A stretch of DNA of 62,628 bases from Magnetococcales bacterium WMHbin3 (GCA_002753185.1 PDZX01000019.1:1-62628), one strand, 5' to 3'. Counted from the stretch's first letter, positions 51,751-60,628 are shown. Translations and numbers: made by a program. Notes: generated from the letters alone by a model not told the origin.

Positions 51751-52617
51751 TTATGATGGTTTAATTACCAATAGGGATAGGATGAGCACCGACAATGCGG
51801 CGGCTAATTTTTTTTTCGTAATGCTTTCCTTGAGAAAAAGCACGCCTAACAGAAAAACAAAAATGGGTGTGATGTTTCCAAGTGTAAGGGTGACTCCAGA
51901 TTTGCCGTTTGTCAGGGCAAAATAAAGCAGCAACCACTGCACAATGACAAAAACGCCTCGTACCAGGATTTTTCTGAAGTGACTGGCCGTCAGTTGATTG
52001 ATGCCAGATCCGAAGATCATGATGGCGCTCAAGCCGATGATCGCTCCCCTCAGTTCATACAAGGTCGGGGCGTTCATCATGCCGTGGGATAAGAGATACT
52101 TGCTTGGAATTGCAGAAAAACCAAACAGCAAGGAGGCCGTGATCGCCGGCAACAACGTGTTGTCCAACGATTCCCGCAATTTGGAAAAATCCGCAGAAAA
52201 GGCCACAATCCCAGCCACTACCCCTATCGACAGAATCAACTGCATCCATGTCACCGATTCCCCCAAAAACAGCCAGGCAAACAAAAAGGTAAAGCCGGGG
52301 GCCAGCGCCAACATCGGCGTGACCACCGATACGTCACTCTTTTCAAAGGATTTGAAAAAGAAATAATTGGCAAAAAAATCAACGACCGATATCAAAACGA
52401 CCAGCGGTATCACAACGCTGAGCGACCCGTTGATTTCAAAAAAGGCCGGCGACAAAAGCGCCATGATGCCCGTCATGATCAGAAAATTGACCCCAAGAAT
52501 GTCCTTCGCCGTCACATCCTTCAATATGGTCTTGGCGAGAATGTTCGATAACGCCCCAAAAAAGGCGCTGGCAATGGCAAGTATATGATTGTTTACGGCA
52601 ATTTCTGGTACGATCAT
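51751..52617 (-). CDS. EamA/DMT family transporter
   Basis: 288 residues with about ten membrane helices in two EamA halves (IASAFFGALSNILAKTILK at the start of the first, LLFGFSAIPSKYLL in the second). The ends of both halves carry LFLGESVTWMQL and LFLKESITKKKL, the classic glutamate-containing turn. DMT carriers export amino acids and related metabolites, so a substrate linked to the Asn/Asp enzymes downstream is a reasonable guess. The ATG at 52617 has GGAG 6 bases upstream. It is the first gene of the AT-rich operon, 26 bases before the cyclase gene. Confidence 0.85.
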   Translation of the reverse strand: MIVPEIAVNNHILAIASAFFGALSNILAKTILKDVTAKDILGVNFLIMTGIMALLSPAFFEINGSLSVVIPLVVLISVVDFFANYFFFKSFEKSDVSVVTPMLALAPGFTFLFAWLFLGESVTWMQLILSIGVVAGIVAFSADFSKLRESLDNTLLPAITASLLFGFSAIPSKYLLSHGMMNAPTLYELRGAIIGLSAIMIFGSGINQLTASHFRKILVRGVFVIVQWLLLYFALTNGKSGVTLTLGNITPIFVFLLGVLFLKESITKKKLAAALSVLILSLLVIKPS

Positions 52618-52959
52618 TCCTCGCTCCATGCCCGGCGCGCCTGCTCGTTTTCCTCGGAGCATTCCGGTGTGGCTTGCCGATCCCGCTTCCGAATGTTCCT
52701 GGAATGCGAAGTTTAAGTCGAAAAAAATAAATTGCAAGGTCTTTTTTCTGTTTTTTTTGCCATTGGTTATAATTATCGATAAATAATTTTTTTATAACTT
52801 TGAAAATTGTTCTATAACAATCAATTGCGTGTTTTGGTTCGGTTATCGATTGTGGGAGGTCGGGACGGGTGTGGCATGGAGGGGGGGGATTTGGCGGGGG
52901 AATGGGTGTGCTGCATTGATTTGCTTGAATCTTTCTTGATAAATATCGCTCCTGACGGT
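52618..52959. other. promoter-side region of the island operon, no gene seen
   Basis: A GC-rich part (52618-52715) passes into a strongly AT-rich part (52720-52850) with long T runs. It must contain the promoter of the DMT-led operon on the minus strand; no box pair is convincing. A small inverted repeat at 52806-52821 could be an operator. A weak plus-strand frame from 52807 has no recognisable content. Confidence 0.45.
52806..52821. repeat. 6-base inverted repeat, possible operator
   Basis: ATTGTT and AACAAT are separated by CTAT, about 190 bases upstream of the DMT gene. The symmetry fits a small dimeric regulator, but the site is short and could be chance in AT-rich DNA. Confidence 0.3.
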
Positions 52960-53292
52960 TCACCTCCGGGGCGTGACACCTCCCTGGCGACCCAGACCAT
53001 ACCCGACCCGGTAGATGGCGGGCATGTCGATGCGACCGTCTTGCCGGGTGATGATAATGCCGAGGTGTTCCAAATCTCCGCGAATACCGTCCCAGCTTTC
53101 GAGATGCCGAGGAGGCAGGCGTTCGGATGGGATGCCGCTTGGTCCTTGGGGAAAGGTGTGTTCCCATATTTTTTTTGATTGATTCGTAATCACAGGGTGC
53201 ATGCTTCCCCGCGAGCGGTTGCATGGCGGCTGAAACAGGCGTTCCGCCTCTTCCCAGTGTCGCTGATGTGCATCCAGAAAGTCCGCCTGCAT
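52960..53292 (-). CDS. small hypothetical protein, possibly chimeric (110 aa)
   Basis: The first 20 residues (QADFLDAHQRHWEEAERLF) resemble the start of a larger HEPN-like family. From residue 31 on, the sequence WEHTFPQGPSGIPSERLPPR, SWDGIRGDLEHLGII and RIDMPAIYRVGYGLGRQGG forms a separate conserved-looking unit that I have seen only in unnamed proteins. The reading frame may thus join two gene fragments. The ATG at 53292 is supported by AAGGA seven bases upstream. It lies just outside the AT-rich operon, so it may be part of the island's scar or its own module. Confidence 0.5.
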   Translation of the reverse strand: MQADFLDAHQRHWEEAERLFQPPCNRSRGSMHPVITNQSKKIWEHTFPQGPSGIPSERLPPRHLESWDGIRGDLEHLGIIITRQDGRIDMPAIYRVGYGLGRQGGVTPRR

Positions 53293-53372
53293 TGCTGTTT
53301 CCTTGTATGTTCGCCGGATAAAATATGTTAATTTGATCAGGATGACGATACCGTTACCTGGGGACAACGACC

Positions 53373-54050
53373 ATGACGAACCATTTTCTGGTAGTGGGGC
53401 TGGGCACCTTCGGCAGACAGGCGGCCAGGGCGTTGAGCGAGGGTGGGGCGCGGGTGCTGGCGGTGGATCGGGACGAGGAGAAGGTCGCCGTGGTCCGCGA
53501 CGAGGTGAGCCGGGCCGTCTGCTGCGACGCCCTCGACGACGAGGCCATGGAATGCATCGGCGCCTTCGATGTCGATTGCGCCATCGTGGCCATCCGCAAA
53601 CACTTCGATGTCACCGTCCTGGCAACCCACTCCCTCCATAAACGCGGGGTGGAGCGCATCCTCGTCCAGGTGGACAGCGACAATCAGGCCGACGCCATCC
53701 GTACCTTCGGCTCCACCGAGGTCATCTTCCCGCAACGGGACATGGCGACGCGCATCGCCAACAAACTCCTCCATCCCGACCTGGCGGAACGCATCCCTCT
53801 CGGCTTCAACGTCGCCATGATCGAAATCCCCTGCCCGGTACCCTTCGCTGGCAAAACCCTGAGCGGCTTGACCCTGCGTACCCGCTTCGGCGTCAGCCTC
53901 ATCGGCCTGCGCATCCCCCCGGCATCACGCAACAGCGGGGAAAATATTCTCCTCAACCCCCCGCCGGATACCCTCCTGTGCGCCGAACACCGCCTCCTGC
54001 TGCTGGGAACCCTCGACCAGCTCAGCGCCATCAAGGCCCTGCCGACCTGA
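53373..54050 (+). CDS. KtrA/TrkA-type potassium channel regulatory subunit
   Basis: A 225-residue cytoplasmic gating-ring protein. The RCK nucleotide-binding fold shows VVGLGTFGRQAARALSEGG and the acidic end of strand 2 (VLAVDRDEEKV), so NAD or adenine nucleotides are expected ligands. A TrkA_C domain covers the last 85 residues (FNVAMIEIPCPVPFAGKTL). It should gate a TrkH/KtrB channel; the only candidate seen is 22 kb away at 29.6 kb. It starts beside the island's outer edge. Confidence 0.92.
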   Translation: MTNHFLVVGLGTFGRQAARALSEGGARVLAVDRDEEKVAVVRDEVSRAVCCDALDDEAMECIGAFDVDCAIVAIRKHFDVTVLATHSLHKRGVERILVQVDSDNQADAIRTFGSTEVIFPQRDMATRIANKLLHPDLAERIPLGFNVAMIEIPCPVPFAGKTLSGLTLRTRFGVSLIGLRIPPASRNSGENILLNPPPDTLLCAEHRLLLLGTLDQLSAIKALPT

Positions 54051-54054
54051 CATC

Positions 54055-56937
54055 CTACTGCAACACCACACGCATCCGGTGCAATACATCCTCCGGACGC
54101 AACAGAATCTGCTCCAGGGAGTCGGCCAGACACAACTCCACCTCCGTCGTGGCCACGGCCTGAATGTACAGACGCTTCTCTTTCACCAGGCCGGGACCGA
54201 AGAACAGACTCTTCTCCCGCAGCTCCTGCGCGCCGCGCGGCAACGTCCCCAACCCGGCCAGCGGCGACGAGGAGTAGATCAATACAAAAGTCCCCCGCGT
54301 CGGCACCCCGATCTCCCGCCACTCCCGATAGGCGCCGTTCTGGGTCAACACCGGCTGGAACGCCCCCTGATGCAAACGACCCACGAACAGCCGGAACGGC
54401 GCCTCGTCGTGCTCCCCGGTCGGCGTGGCGCTGATGGCCAGCAGACTCTCGCCGGGGATCAGCTTCAACAGCCCGATCGCCACCCCGGTCTTGGCCGTCG
54501 GCCGGTACGGGTTGTCCGGATCCCCCACCGGCGGACGATGCACGATGAAATGCTCGAACGCCACCGAATGCTGAATCTCCTCCAGGGCCAGATTCTTCAA
54601 GACCCCCTCCGGCGGCGGCGTCCACCGGAACATCTTCTGTTGCAGCAACGCCGCGAACAATGCCTGCACCAGCAAGGCGCGGCTCGCGTTGCCGGCCTGC
54701 AGCACATGCACCTCCCCAGGCACGATCCCGCGCTCCGCGAACGCCTGTTTCATCGCCACGAAAAACCGGTGAATCCCCTGACCCACGCGCCGCACCAGAA
54801 AATGATTGATCCCGTCCCGGTCGATCCGCAAGGTCACCGGCACCTTCTCGCGGTTGCGGTTCAAAAACTCCACCGCCACCTCCAGAATATTTTCCGGCGC
54901 GTGAATCGTCTGCGTTCCGGGCAGCAGCGTGAAGTCCGCCCCGGTCAGGTATTCGCTCAAGGCATCGGCGATCCGATCCGATTGCCGGCGCGCGGGTTTC
55001 TTCTCGCCGGGGGTCGCGCCATGCAGCGGCTCCAGATCCCAGCGGAAGTTCTCCCACAAGGGGCGCACCTTGGCGGTCAACAGGGCCGTGTTGGTCTGCG
55101 CCACGTGCGAGTTGTCCAGGAACATCTCGTGTCCCGGAAATCGCTCCGCCTCCGGCGGCAGGGTGAACGGAATCTGATGCTCCCGGCACAGGTCCAGATT
55201 CTGCTGAAAGGCCAGATAGGCCAGATTGGCCACCAGGTTTTCGCCGCCCAGATACATGTCGCCGCTGGCCCCGAACCGCTCGATCACCCGTTCGTACCCT
55301 TGCGCCACCTCCTCATGGGTGGGTTGGCGGTAGATCCCGAAATCGAAATCCGTGCTCCCGCCGCCGAAGTCGAACACCGCGTAGGCCGTCCCATCGGTGG
55401 TGGCCGGGATCTCCAACTCTTCCAGGGCGCACGCGGCGTAGGCCGCCGGTTCGGACGCCTCTTCCCGCACGTGGAAACGTTCCATCAGCGGACTCAGCAT
55501 CAGGGTTTCCGGCAGGCTGCGCATCAGCCCGCGGGAAAAGGCCGTCAGAATCGAACGCTTGACCTCACGGGGATAGGTCACCGGAAAGGTCATGTAATAC
55601 TCCAGAAACAGCCCGTTGGCCCGATGGTTGATGAACAGGCCCAGATAATAGGCGTATAGCTCGATGGGGTCGAAGGGGTCCTCCCAGGAGACCGCGATGG
55701 GTTGACCGCGTACCGGCATGGGGGCGTCCGTGGCGCGGATTTCCAACTCCATGCCGCTCGTCTGGTCCGTGATGCGCCGGTTGCGGTATTCCAGGGGGGT
55801 GAGGGGCCATTGCTTGATGTTGGTCAGCAGGCTGGCCACGATGCGTTGATTCCCTTCGTTCTCCCGGAAGTTCTTGAGCGCCTCGTGGGAAAAGTGGAAA
55901 TCCTCCCAGCGGGTCATCGGCTGATGGGCCTCGCTGGTCCAGGCGTTCAAAAAGCGTGGCAGATTGACGAATTCCAGAATCGTCGGGTTCTGGTAGTCCG
56001 CCGGGGCGGGCTTGCGGTAGAAGTCCGACATCCCCACCCGCAGCAGCGAGGTCTTGCCGTCCTCCCGGCAGGCCACCACCGTGGAGCTGGTGCCGAAATC
56101 GATGGCGATCACCCCTTTGCGCACGTCCATTTCCGGGTTGCGTGCTTCCCAGGGCGGGTCCAGGGCAAGCTCGACCCACCCCTTGCCGGTGGGCACGATG
56201 GGTTGATACAACTCCCAGACCCCTTTTTCCATGTCGGTCAGGCAGGAGGGTTCCAGAATCGGCAGGCGGGCGCGCATCCAGTCCCCTTCCAGCAGGCGGC
56301 TGCGCAGGGCATCCTGGGAGAAGGGCATCGCGGGTTGGGTGGTGCGTTGCTGTTGATTCAGCTCCTTGGTCAGGCGATAGAGTTCATGCATCTTCTCGCC
56401 CACTCCCTCGATATCCCGCGGGATCAGGCCGTGGCTGAGAATGAAGGCGAAGATGTCCCGTTGCGCCACCCGATGCATGGGGAGCACCATATGCTCGGCA
56501 GTGGTGGCGTCGTTTTCGCTCCCCTTGCCGATGGAGATGGTCCGGTACCCCTTGCCGTTCGGGACCGGATCCGAGGAGAGCAGGGTGGCGCGGCGGAACT
56601 TCTCGTGGCCGCGAATCAGATCCTCTCTGGCGATGGAGCGCAGCGCCTCCATGGAAGGGACTTCCCAGTGGCGGAAGGCGTAGATTTGCAGTCGCGCCAC
56701 ATGCTGGAACATCTGCTCCGGGGTGGTGAGGAACTCGTGCAGCAGCCACAGGCAGTTGAGCTGATTGTCGAAATGGAGTTTCGGTTGCTTGATGAAGGAG
56801 ATGAACCGTTGCCGGCTGAGCAGCGCGATGATTTCCGAGCGCAGGTCCCGGAGCCGTTTGCGGGCTTGCGGGTCCACTTCGGCGGGCTGGCGGGGGAGCA
56901 GCTTGTTTTCGCGCAGGCGTATGCTGTGAACCTTCAT
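54055..56937 (-). CDS. giant Hsp70/actin-fold ATPase-like protein
   Basis: 960 residues. An N-terminal helical region of about 270 residues matches nothing I know. An Hsp70/actin-type nucleotide-binding domain follows, with phosphate-1 loop VIAIDFGTSSTVVAC (residues 276-290) and phosphate-2 loop AVFDFGGGSTDFDFG (520-534). The adenosine motif is less clear, near VHVLQAGNASRALLV. About 200 residues without homology complete the protein; the standard Hsp70 peptide-binding domain is absent. It is last in an operon after a hybrid histidine kinase and a 128-residue protein. It may be an ATP-driven remodelling factor for that pathway, an inference. Confidence 0.75.
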   Translation of the reverse strand: MKVHSIRLRENKLLPRQPAEVDPQARKRLRDLRSEIIALLSRQRFISFIKQPKLHFDNQLNCLWLLHEFLTTPEQMFQHVARLQIYAFRHWEVPSMEALRSIAREDLIRGHEKFRRATLLSSDPVPNGKGYRTISIGKGSENDATTAEHMVLPMHRVAQRDIFAFILSHGLIPRDIEGVGEKMHELYRLTKELNQQQRTTQPAMPFSQDALRSRLLEGDWMRARLPILEPSCLTDMEKGVWELYQPIVPTGKGWVELALDPPWEARNPEMDVRKGVIAIDFGTSSTVVACREDGKTSLLRVGMSDFYRKPAPADYQNPTILEFVNLPRFLNAWTSEAHQPMTRWEDFHFSHEALKNFRENEGNQRIVASLLTNIKQWPLTPLEYRNRRITDQTSGMELEIRATDAPMPVRGQPIAVSWEDPFDPIELYAYYLGLFINHRANGLFLEYYMTFPVTYPREVKRSILTAFSRGLMRSLPETLMLSPLMERFHVREEASEPAAYAACALEELEIPATTDGTAYAVFDFGGGSTDFDFGIYRQPTHEEVAQGYERVIERFGASGDMYLGGENLVANLAYLAFQQNLDLCREHQIPFTLPPEAERFPGHEMFLDNSHVAQTNTALLTAKVRPLWENFRWDLEPLHGATPGEKKPARRQSDRIADALSEYLTGADFTLLPGTQTIHAPENILEVAVEFLNRNREKVPVTLRIDRDGINHFLVRRVGQGIHRFFVAMKQAFAERGIVPGEVHVLQAGNASRALLVQALFAALLQQKMFRWTPPPEGVLKNLALEEIQHSVAFEHFIVHRPPVGDPDNPYRPTAKTGVAIGLLKLIPGESLLAISATPTGEHDEAPFRLFVGRLHQGAFQPVLTQNGAYREWREIGVPTRGTFVLIYSSSPLAGLGTLPRGAQELREKSLFFGPGLVKEKRLYIQAVATTEVELCLADSLEQILLRPEDVLHRMRVVLQ

Positions 56938-56985
56938 GGAGGACTCCGATGGCGTGGTGTTTGGATGAAAAGATCGGTCATGGCG

Positions 56986-57372
56986 TCAGCCCGTTGCTTC
57001 CTCGCCCACGTGGATGAGATCCAGATCGGACCAGACGGGTTTGACCTGCGCGAGGATCTCCCGAACCGCGCGCAGGGGATCGCCATGTTCCTCCCATTGG
57101 CTCAGGGCCTGTTCCACGAACATGCCGAACAGGGGCCATTCGCCCACGTCGTCCAGGTAGCTCTTGGCCAGCACGAAGGCCCAATAGGGGAGATCGAGGG
57201 GATCGCGCAGATAGGCGGTGAAGCGTTGCCGGTCTTCCGGCGGGCCGTTTTCGGTGATCGCGACCCAGTGCGCCGGGTGGGGATCCAGATGGGCGGCCAA
57301 CTGTTCCGGAAACCGTTCCTTGGCGATGGCCAGCCAGCGCTGCATGCGCTCTTCGTGGGTGATGGGGGTCAT
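56986..57372 (-). CDS. hypothetical protein between a sensor kinase and an Hsp70-like protein (128 aa)
   Basis: I do not recognise this protein. It is helical and acidic (EERMQRWLAIAKERFPEQLA, YWAFVLAKSYLDDVGEWPLF), with conserved-looking Trp and Pro residues. The ATG at 57372 overlaps the stop of the histidine kinase gene (ATGA), and the Hsp70-like gene starts 48 bases after its stop. A co-chaperone or adaptor role is a guess from position. Confidence 0.65.
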   Translation of the reverse strand: MTPITHEERMQRWLAIAKERFPEQLAAHLDPHPAHWVAITENGPPEDRQRFTAYLRDPLDLPYWAFVLAKSYLDDVGEWPLFGMFVEQALSQWEEHGDPLRAVREILAQVKPVWSDLDLIHVGEEATG

Positions 57373-59783
57373 GCTTTCTTGATGAAGCTCTCGCATCGGC
57401 GGTATTCCTTTTGAATCTGATCGATCAGCGCGCGGCACTGTGTCAGGTCGCTCCCCCTGGCCGCTTCCAGGAGTTGCGCGCTGAGGTGATGCATGCCATG
57501 GGCGCCCAGGTTGGCGCTGGCGCCCTTGAGTTCATGGGCATTCTCCCCCATGAGCGCCGCATCCTTGATCTTAAGATTTTTCTTCAATTTTGCAATGATC
57601 AGCGAAGCGCTGGACAGATAGGTGTCGATGAATTCCATGAGCACCTTGGGATCCGGGCCAAAGCTGTTCTTCAACTGTTCCAGCGAGATGGGCGGGAGGG
57701 TCTGGGGTTCGGCGGCCTCCGGGAGCGGGGCGGCGGGTTGGCGTCCGGGGAGCCATTGATCCAGTTTTTCCGCCAGATCCTCGATGCGGATCGGTTTGTT
57801 GAGGGTGTCGTCCATGCCGTGGGCCAGGCAGCGTTGCACATCGTCCGGCTGGGGGTTGGAGGTGAGGGCGATGATCGGGGTGCGGGTCCGGCCTTCCGCG
57901 TTCTCCTGCTGACGGATGGCATGGGTGGCTTGCAGGCCGTCCAGGATGGGCATCTGGCAGTCCATGAGCACCAGGGCGTAGGCGCCGGATTGCAGGGCAT
58001 GGATCGCCTCCTTGCCGTTGGCCACGGTATGCACCGCGTAGCCAAGGCGGCTGATCTGCATTTGCGCCACCTTCTGGTTGACGGCGTTGTCTTCGGCCAG
58101 CAGAATGAGGCGTTCCGGTCGTTCCTCGGCGTGGGGCGGCGGAGCGGGGCGTGTGACGATGGCCGGCTGGGCGTTCTCTGCGGCAGTGGTATCCTGCTCC
58201 TGGGGCGGGGCCGGATTGAGGAGCGCCAGCAGGCAATCCAGCAGTTGATGCCGGTGCAGGGGCTTGGTGAGATGCGCAACGAAACCGGCCTTGCGGGCCT
58301 CCTCGAACGACTTCTTTTCGTGGATCCCGGTGATGAGCACCAGCCCGATGGGGGGGAGTTCCGGATCGTCGGTGATGGCGCGGCCCAGTGTCAGGCACTC
58401 TTCCAGGGGGATGGGGGTGGCCGCCAGCAGCAGGATGTCGCAAGGCGTCCCGGCTTGTGCCTCGTGTTTGAGATGGACCAGTGCTTCCGCCGGGTTTTCC
58501 ACCGCAGCGCATTTCATGTTCCAGTTCAGCAGGTGGTTGAGCAGGATGGTCTGGCTGGTCTGCCTGGGGTCTACCACCAGTGCCCTGATGCCTTTCAGTT
58601 GGCTCAGGGTGAGGGGGGCGGGGGAGGTGCCCTCGCTTTGCGAGGCGACCGGGAAGGGGACCGTGAACCAGAAGGTGGACCCCTTGCCCCGTCGGCTGCT
58701 CATGCCCATTTCGCCGCCCATCAGTTCCACCAGGCGGTTGGCGATGGACAGACCCAGTCCCATGCCCCCGAAGGCGCGCGTGCTGGAGCCGTCCACCTGG
58801 GTGAAGGGCTGAAACAGCCGATGCATCGAGGTTTTGGGAATCCCGATTCCGGTGTCGGTCACCGAGAATCGCACCACCAGGGGGGGGTTCAGTTTTTCCG
58901 TCAGCCGGGCCTGGACGACCACTTCCCCCTTGCGGGTGAATTTGACCGCGTTGCCCACCAGGTTCAACAGCACCTGACGCAGGCGCGCCGGATTGCCGAG
59001 CAGGATGTTCGGCAGCTTGGGGCTGACATCGGTGAGCAGGTCGAGGTTTTTCTGTTGGGCCTGGGAGGCCATCAGTTCCGCGACCTCTTCCACCACCTTC
59101 AGGGGGTTGAAGGGGGTCGCCGCGCTTTCCATGCGTCCCGCTTCGAGGTTGGAGAAGTCGAGGATGTCGCTGACGATGGTCAGGAGGGCCTGGGCCGACT
59201 CCCGCAGCGTGGCGGCCAGTTCCCGTTGTTCCTTGTTGAGTTTGGTGTCCAGCAGCAGATCGGCCATGCCGATCACGCCATTGATGGGGGTGCGGATTTC
59301 GTGGCTCATGTTGGCCAGGAATTCCGATTTCAGGCGTGCGGTCTCCATGGCGATATCCCGCGCCTGCCGGATATCCCGTTCCCACTGCCGGCGCCGGTTG
59401 AGATCCGAAAACAGGGTGAAGCTGCCGGTGATGCGTCCTTCTTCCAGGATGGGGAAGGCGATCAGGGAGATCGGGAGCATGTGGCCGTCCCGGTGGGTGA
59501 AGACATCCTCCTGGGAGCGGAAGGTTTCGCCGCGTTGGACGCTTGCCAGGATCGGGCAGGCCTCCAACGGCACGCAATCACCGTTGGCGTTCTGGTAGTG
59601 GAAGATCCCGTGGGGATTCCTGCCCAGCAGTTCTTCCCGGTTCCACCCCAGCAGGCGTTCCGCCACTTCGTTGATGAAGAGCAGGTTGCCTGCCGCATCC
59701 AGAATGTACATGCCTTCTTCCAGATGACGGGTCATCTGGAAGAAGGCTTCCGGTGTGGGCAGGGAGGAAGAGTAGGCGCTCAT
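57369..59783 (-). CDS. hybrid sensor histidine kinase (PAS-HisKA-HATPase-REC-REC-Hpt)
   Basis: About 804 residues with no membrane segment, so a cytoplasmic sensor. A PAS domain (1-120) precedes HisKA with FLANMSHEIRTPINGVIG (His near 160) and HATPase with NAVKFTRKGE, DTGIGI and GGMGLGLSIA. The first receiver (about 385-510) is degenerate: the aspartate position reads DILLLAATPIP. The second receiver is intact (LLAEDNAVNQK, VLMDCQMPILDG with Asp near 607, LNKPI). The Hpt domain has AHELKGASANLG with its histidine near 749. The last histidine probably passes phosphate to a separate regulator. It begins an operon with the 128-residue and Hsp70-like genes. Confidence 0.9.
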   Translation of the reverse strand: MSAYSSSLPTPEAFFQMTRHLEEGMYILDAAGNLLFINEVAERLLGWNREELLGRNPHGIFHYQNANGDCVPLEACPILASVQRGETFRSQEDVFTHRDGHMLPISLIAFPILEEGRITGSFTLFSDLNRRRQWERDIRQARDIAMETARLKSEFLANMSHEIRTPINGVIGMADLLLDTKLNKEQRELAATLRESAQALLTIVSDILDFSNLEAGRMESAATPFNPLKVVEEVAELMASQAQQKNLDLLTDVSPKLPNILLGNPARLRQVLLNLVGNAVKFTRKGEVVVQARLTEKLNPPLVVRFSVTDTGIGIPKTSMHRLFQPFTQVDGSSTRAFGGMGLGLSIANRLVELMGGEMGMSSRRGKGSTFWFTVPFPVASQSEGTSPAPLTLSQLKGIRALVVDPRQTSQTILLNHLLNWNMKCAAVENPAEALVHLKHEAQAGTPCDILLLAATPIPLEECLTLGRAITDDPELPPIGLVLITGIHEKKSFEEARKAGFVAHLTKPLHRHQLLDCLLALLNPAPPQEQDTTAAENAQPAIVTRPAPPPHAEERPERLILLAEDNAVNQKVAQMQISRLGYAVHTVANGKEAIHALQSGAYALVLMDCQMPILDGLQATHAIRQQENAEGRTRTPIIALTSNPQPDDVQRCLAHGMDDTLNKPIRIEDLAEKLDQWLPGRQPAAPLPEAAEPQTLPPISLEQLKNSFGPDPKVLMEFIDTYLSSASLIIAKLKKNLKIKDAALMGENAHELKGASANLGAHGMHHLSAQLLEAARGSDLTQCRALIDQIQKEYRRCESFIKKA

Positions 59784-59848
59784 TCGGTTTATATATCCGA
59801 TTTGTCGCGCCGACGCCAATGATTTTTACAAAAAACCGCAGCCCAGTC

Positions 59849-60562
59849 TCACCCGGCGACCGCCTGGAGATAGGCTTCTTCCAGGGAGGGGCCGCCGAAC
59901 CGTTCCAGGCAGGCGGCGGGGCTGCCGTGGAAGCGGACGCGGCCCTGGTGGAGAATGGCCATGGCGTCGCACAGTCGTTCCACGTCGCTGAGGATGTGGG
60001 TGTTGATGAACACGGTGGCGCCTTGTTCCTTGAGGCGCAGCAGTTGGTTTTTCAGGAGCGACCGGGCCATGGGATCGAGGCCGGAGGTGGGTTCGTCCAG
60101 CAGCAGGATCGGTTTGCCGCTCTTCAGGCAGCCGGCCAGGCCCAGTTTCTGGGTCATGCCCTTGGAGAGCGCGCGGATCGGTTTGCGCAGGGCGGCGGGG
60201 TCCATGTCCAGGCCGATCAGGGCCTCTTCCAGCCCCTTGCGGGTGACCGGCGCGCCATGCAGTCGCAGCAGGCTGGAGAGAAACTCCTCGCTGGTCAGGT
60301 AGGGTGGGGGCAGAAACCGTTCCGGCAGATAGGCCACCCCTTGCCGGGCCGCATTCAGGGTGGAGGGTACGCCGAGGATCGCGATGGCGCCCTGATCCGG
60401 GCGACCGAGGTCGAGGATGCATTTGAGCAGGGTGGTTTTGCCTGCCCCGTTGCCTCCCACCAGGCCGAAGAAGCTGCCCGCCGGGATGGTCAACGAGACC
60501 TGTTCCAGCACCGGGCGTCGGTCGAGGCTCAGGCTTACATTCGTTATTTCCAGGGCATTCAT
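59849..60562 (-). CDS. ABC transporter ATP-binding protein
   Basis: A 237-residue ATPase with Walker A GLVGGNGAGKTTLL, the signature ALSKGMTQKLGLAG, Walker B PILLLDEPTSGLD and the H-loop FINTHILSD. The signature LSKGM differs from the consensus LSGGQ but is common among exporters of the CcmA/NatA type. No permease gene is adjacent, so the membrane partner is elsewhere or lost. It is divergent from the diguanylate cyclase gene. Confidence 0.92.
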   Translation of the reverse strand: MNALEITNVSLSLDRRPVLEQVSLTIPAGSFFGLVGGNGAGKTTLLKCILDLGRPDQGAIAILGVPSTLNAARQGVAYLPERFLPPPYLTSEEFLSSLLRLHGAPVTRKGLEEALIGLDMDPAALRKPIRALSKGMTQKLGLAGCLKSGKPILLLDEPTSGLDPMARSLLKNQLLRLKEQGATVFINTHILSDVERLCDAMAILHQGRVRFHGSPAACLERFGGPSLEEAYLQAVAG

Positions 60563-60598
60563 GTGAACCCTCCCTTTTTGTAGTCAGGTGATTTATGA

Positions 60599-60628
60599 TT
60601 GACGCGTGTATCAATGAGAAGCGATAAT
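60599..60628 (+). promoter_or_regulatory. sigma70-like promoter of the diguanylate cyclase gene
   Basis: TTGACG and GATAAT are separated by 18 bases in the 125-base divergent gap, ending 59 bases before the ATG at 60688. Both boxes match the consensus at five of six positions. Confidence 0.55.

Larger units (their letters stand above)
46485..52617 (-). other. AT-rich genomic island carrying a cyclase-asparaginase-racemase operon
   Basis: All genes lie on the minus strand. Codon use is rich in A/T (AAT, ATA, TTA), in sharp contrast to both flanks. It starts one base after the HDAC-family gene. Composition is mosaic: parts of the racemase N-terminus (48.5-49.0 kb) and of the DMT gene are closer to host values. 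Gene gaps are short (26, 34 and 48 bases, then a 17-base overlap), consistent with one transcript. No integrase, tRNA or direct repeat was found at the edges. Confidence 0.7.

Noticed and set aside
46485..52617. Classical CBASS or Pycsar operon
   Set aside because: The cyclase is class III, so not CBASS; no cyclic-nucleotide-binding TIR or TM effector of Pycsar type is recognisable, and the asparaginase and racemase genes do not belong to either.
52807..53178. Plus-strand 123-codon frame at the island edge
   Set aside because: It overlaps the better supported minus-strand gene at 52960-53292 and shows no SD or domain.
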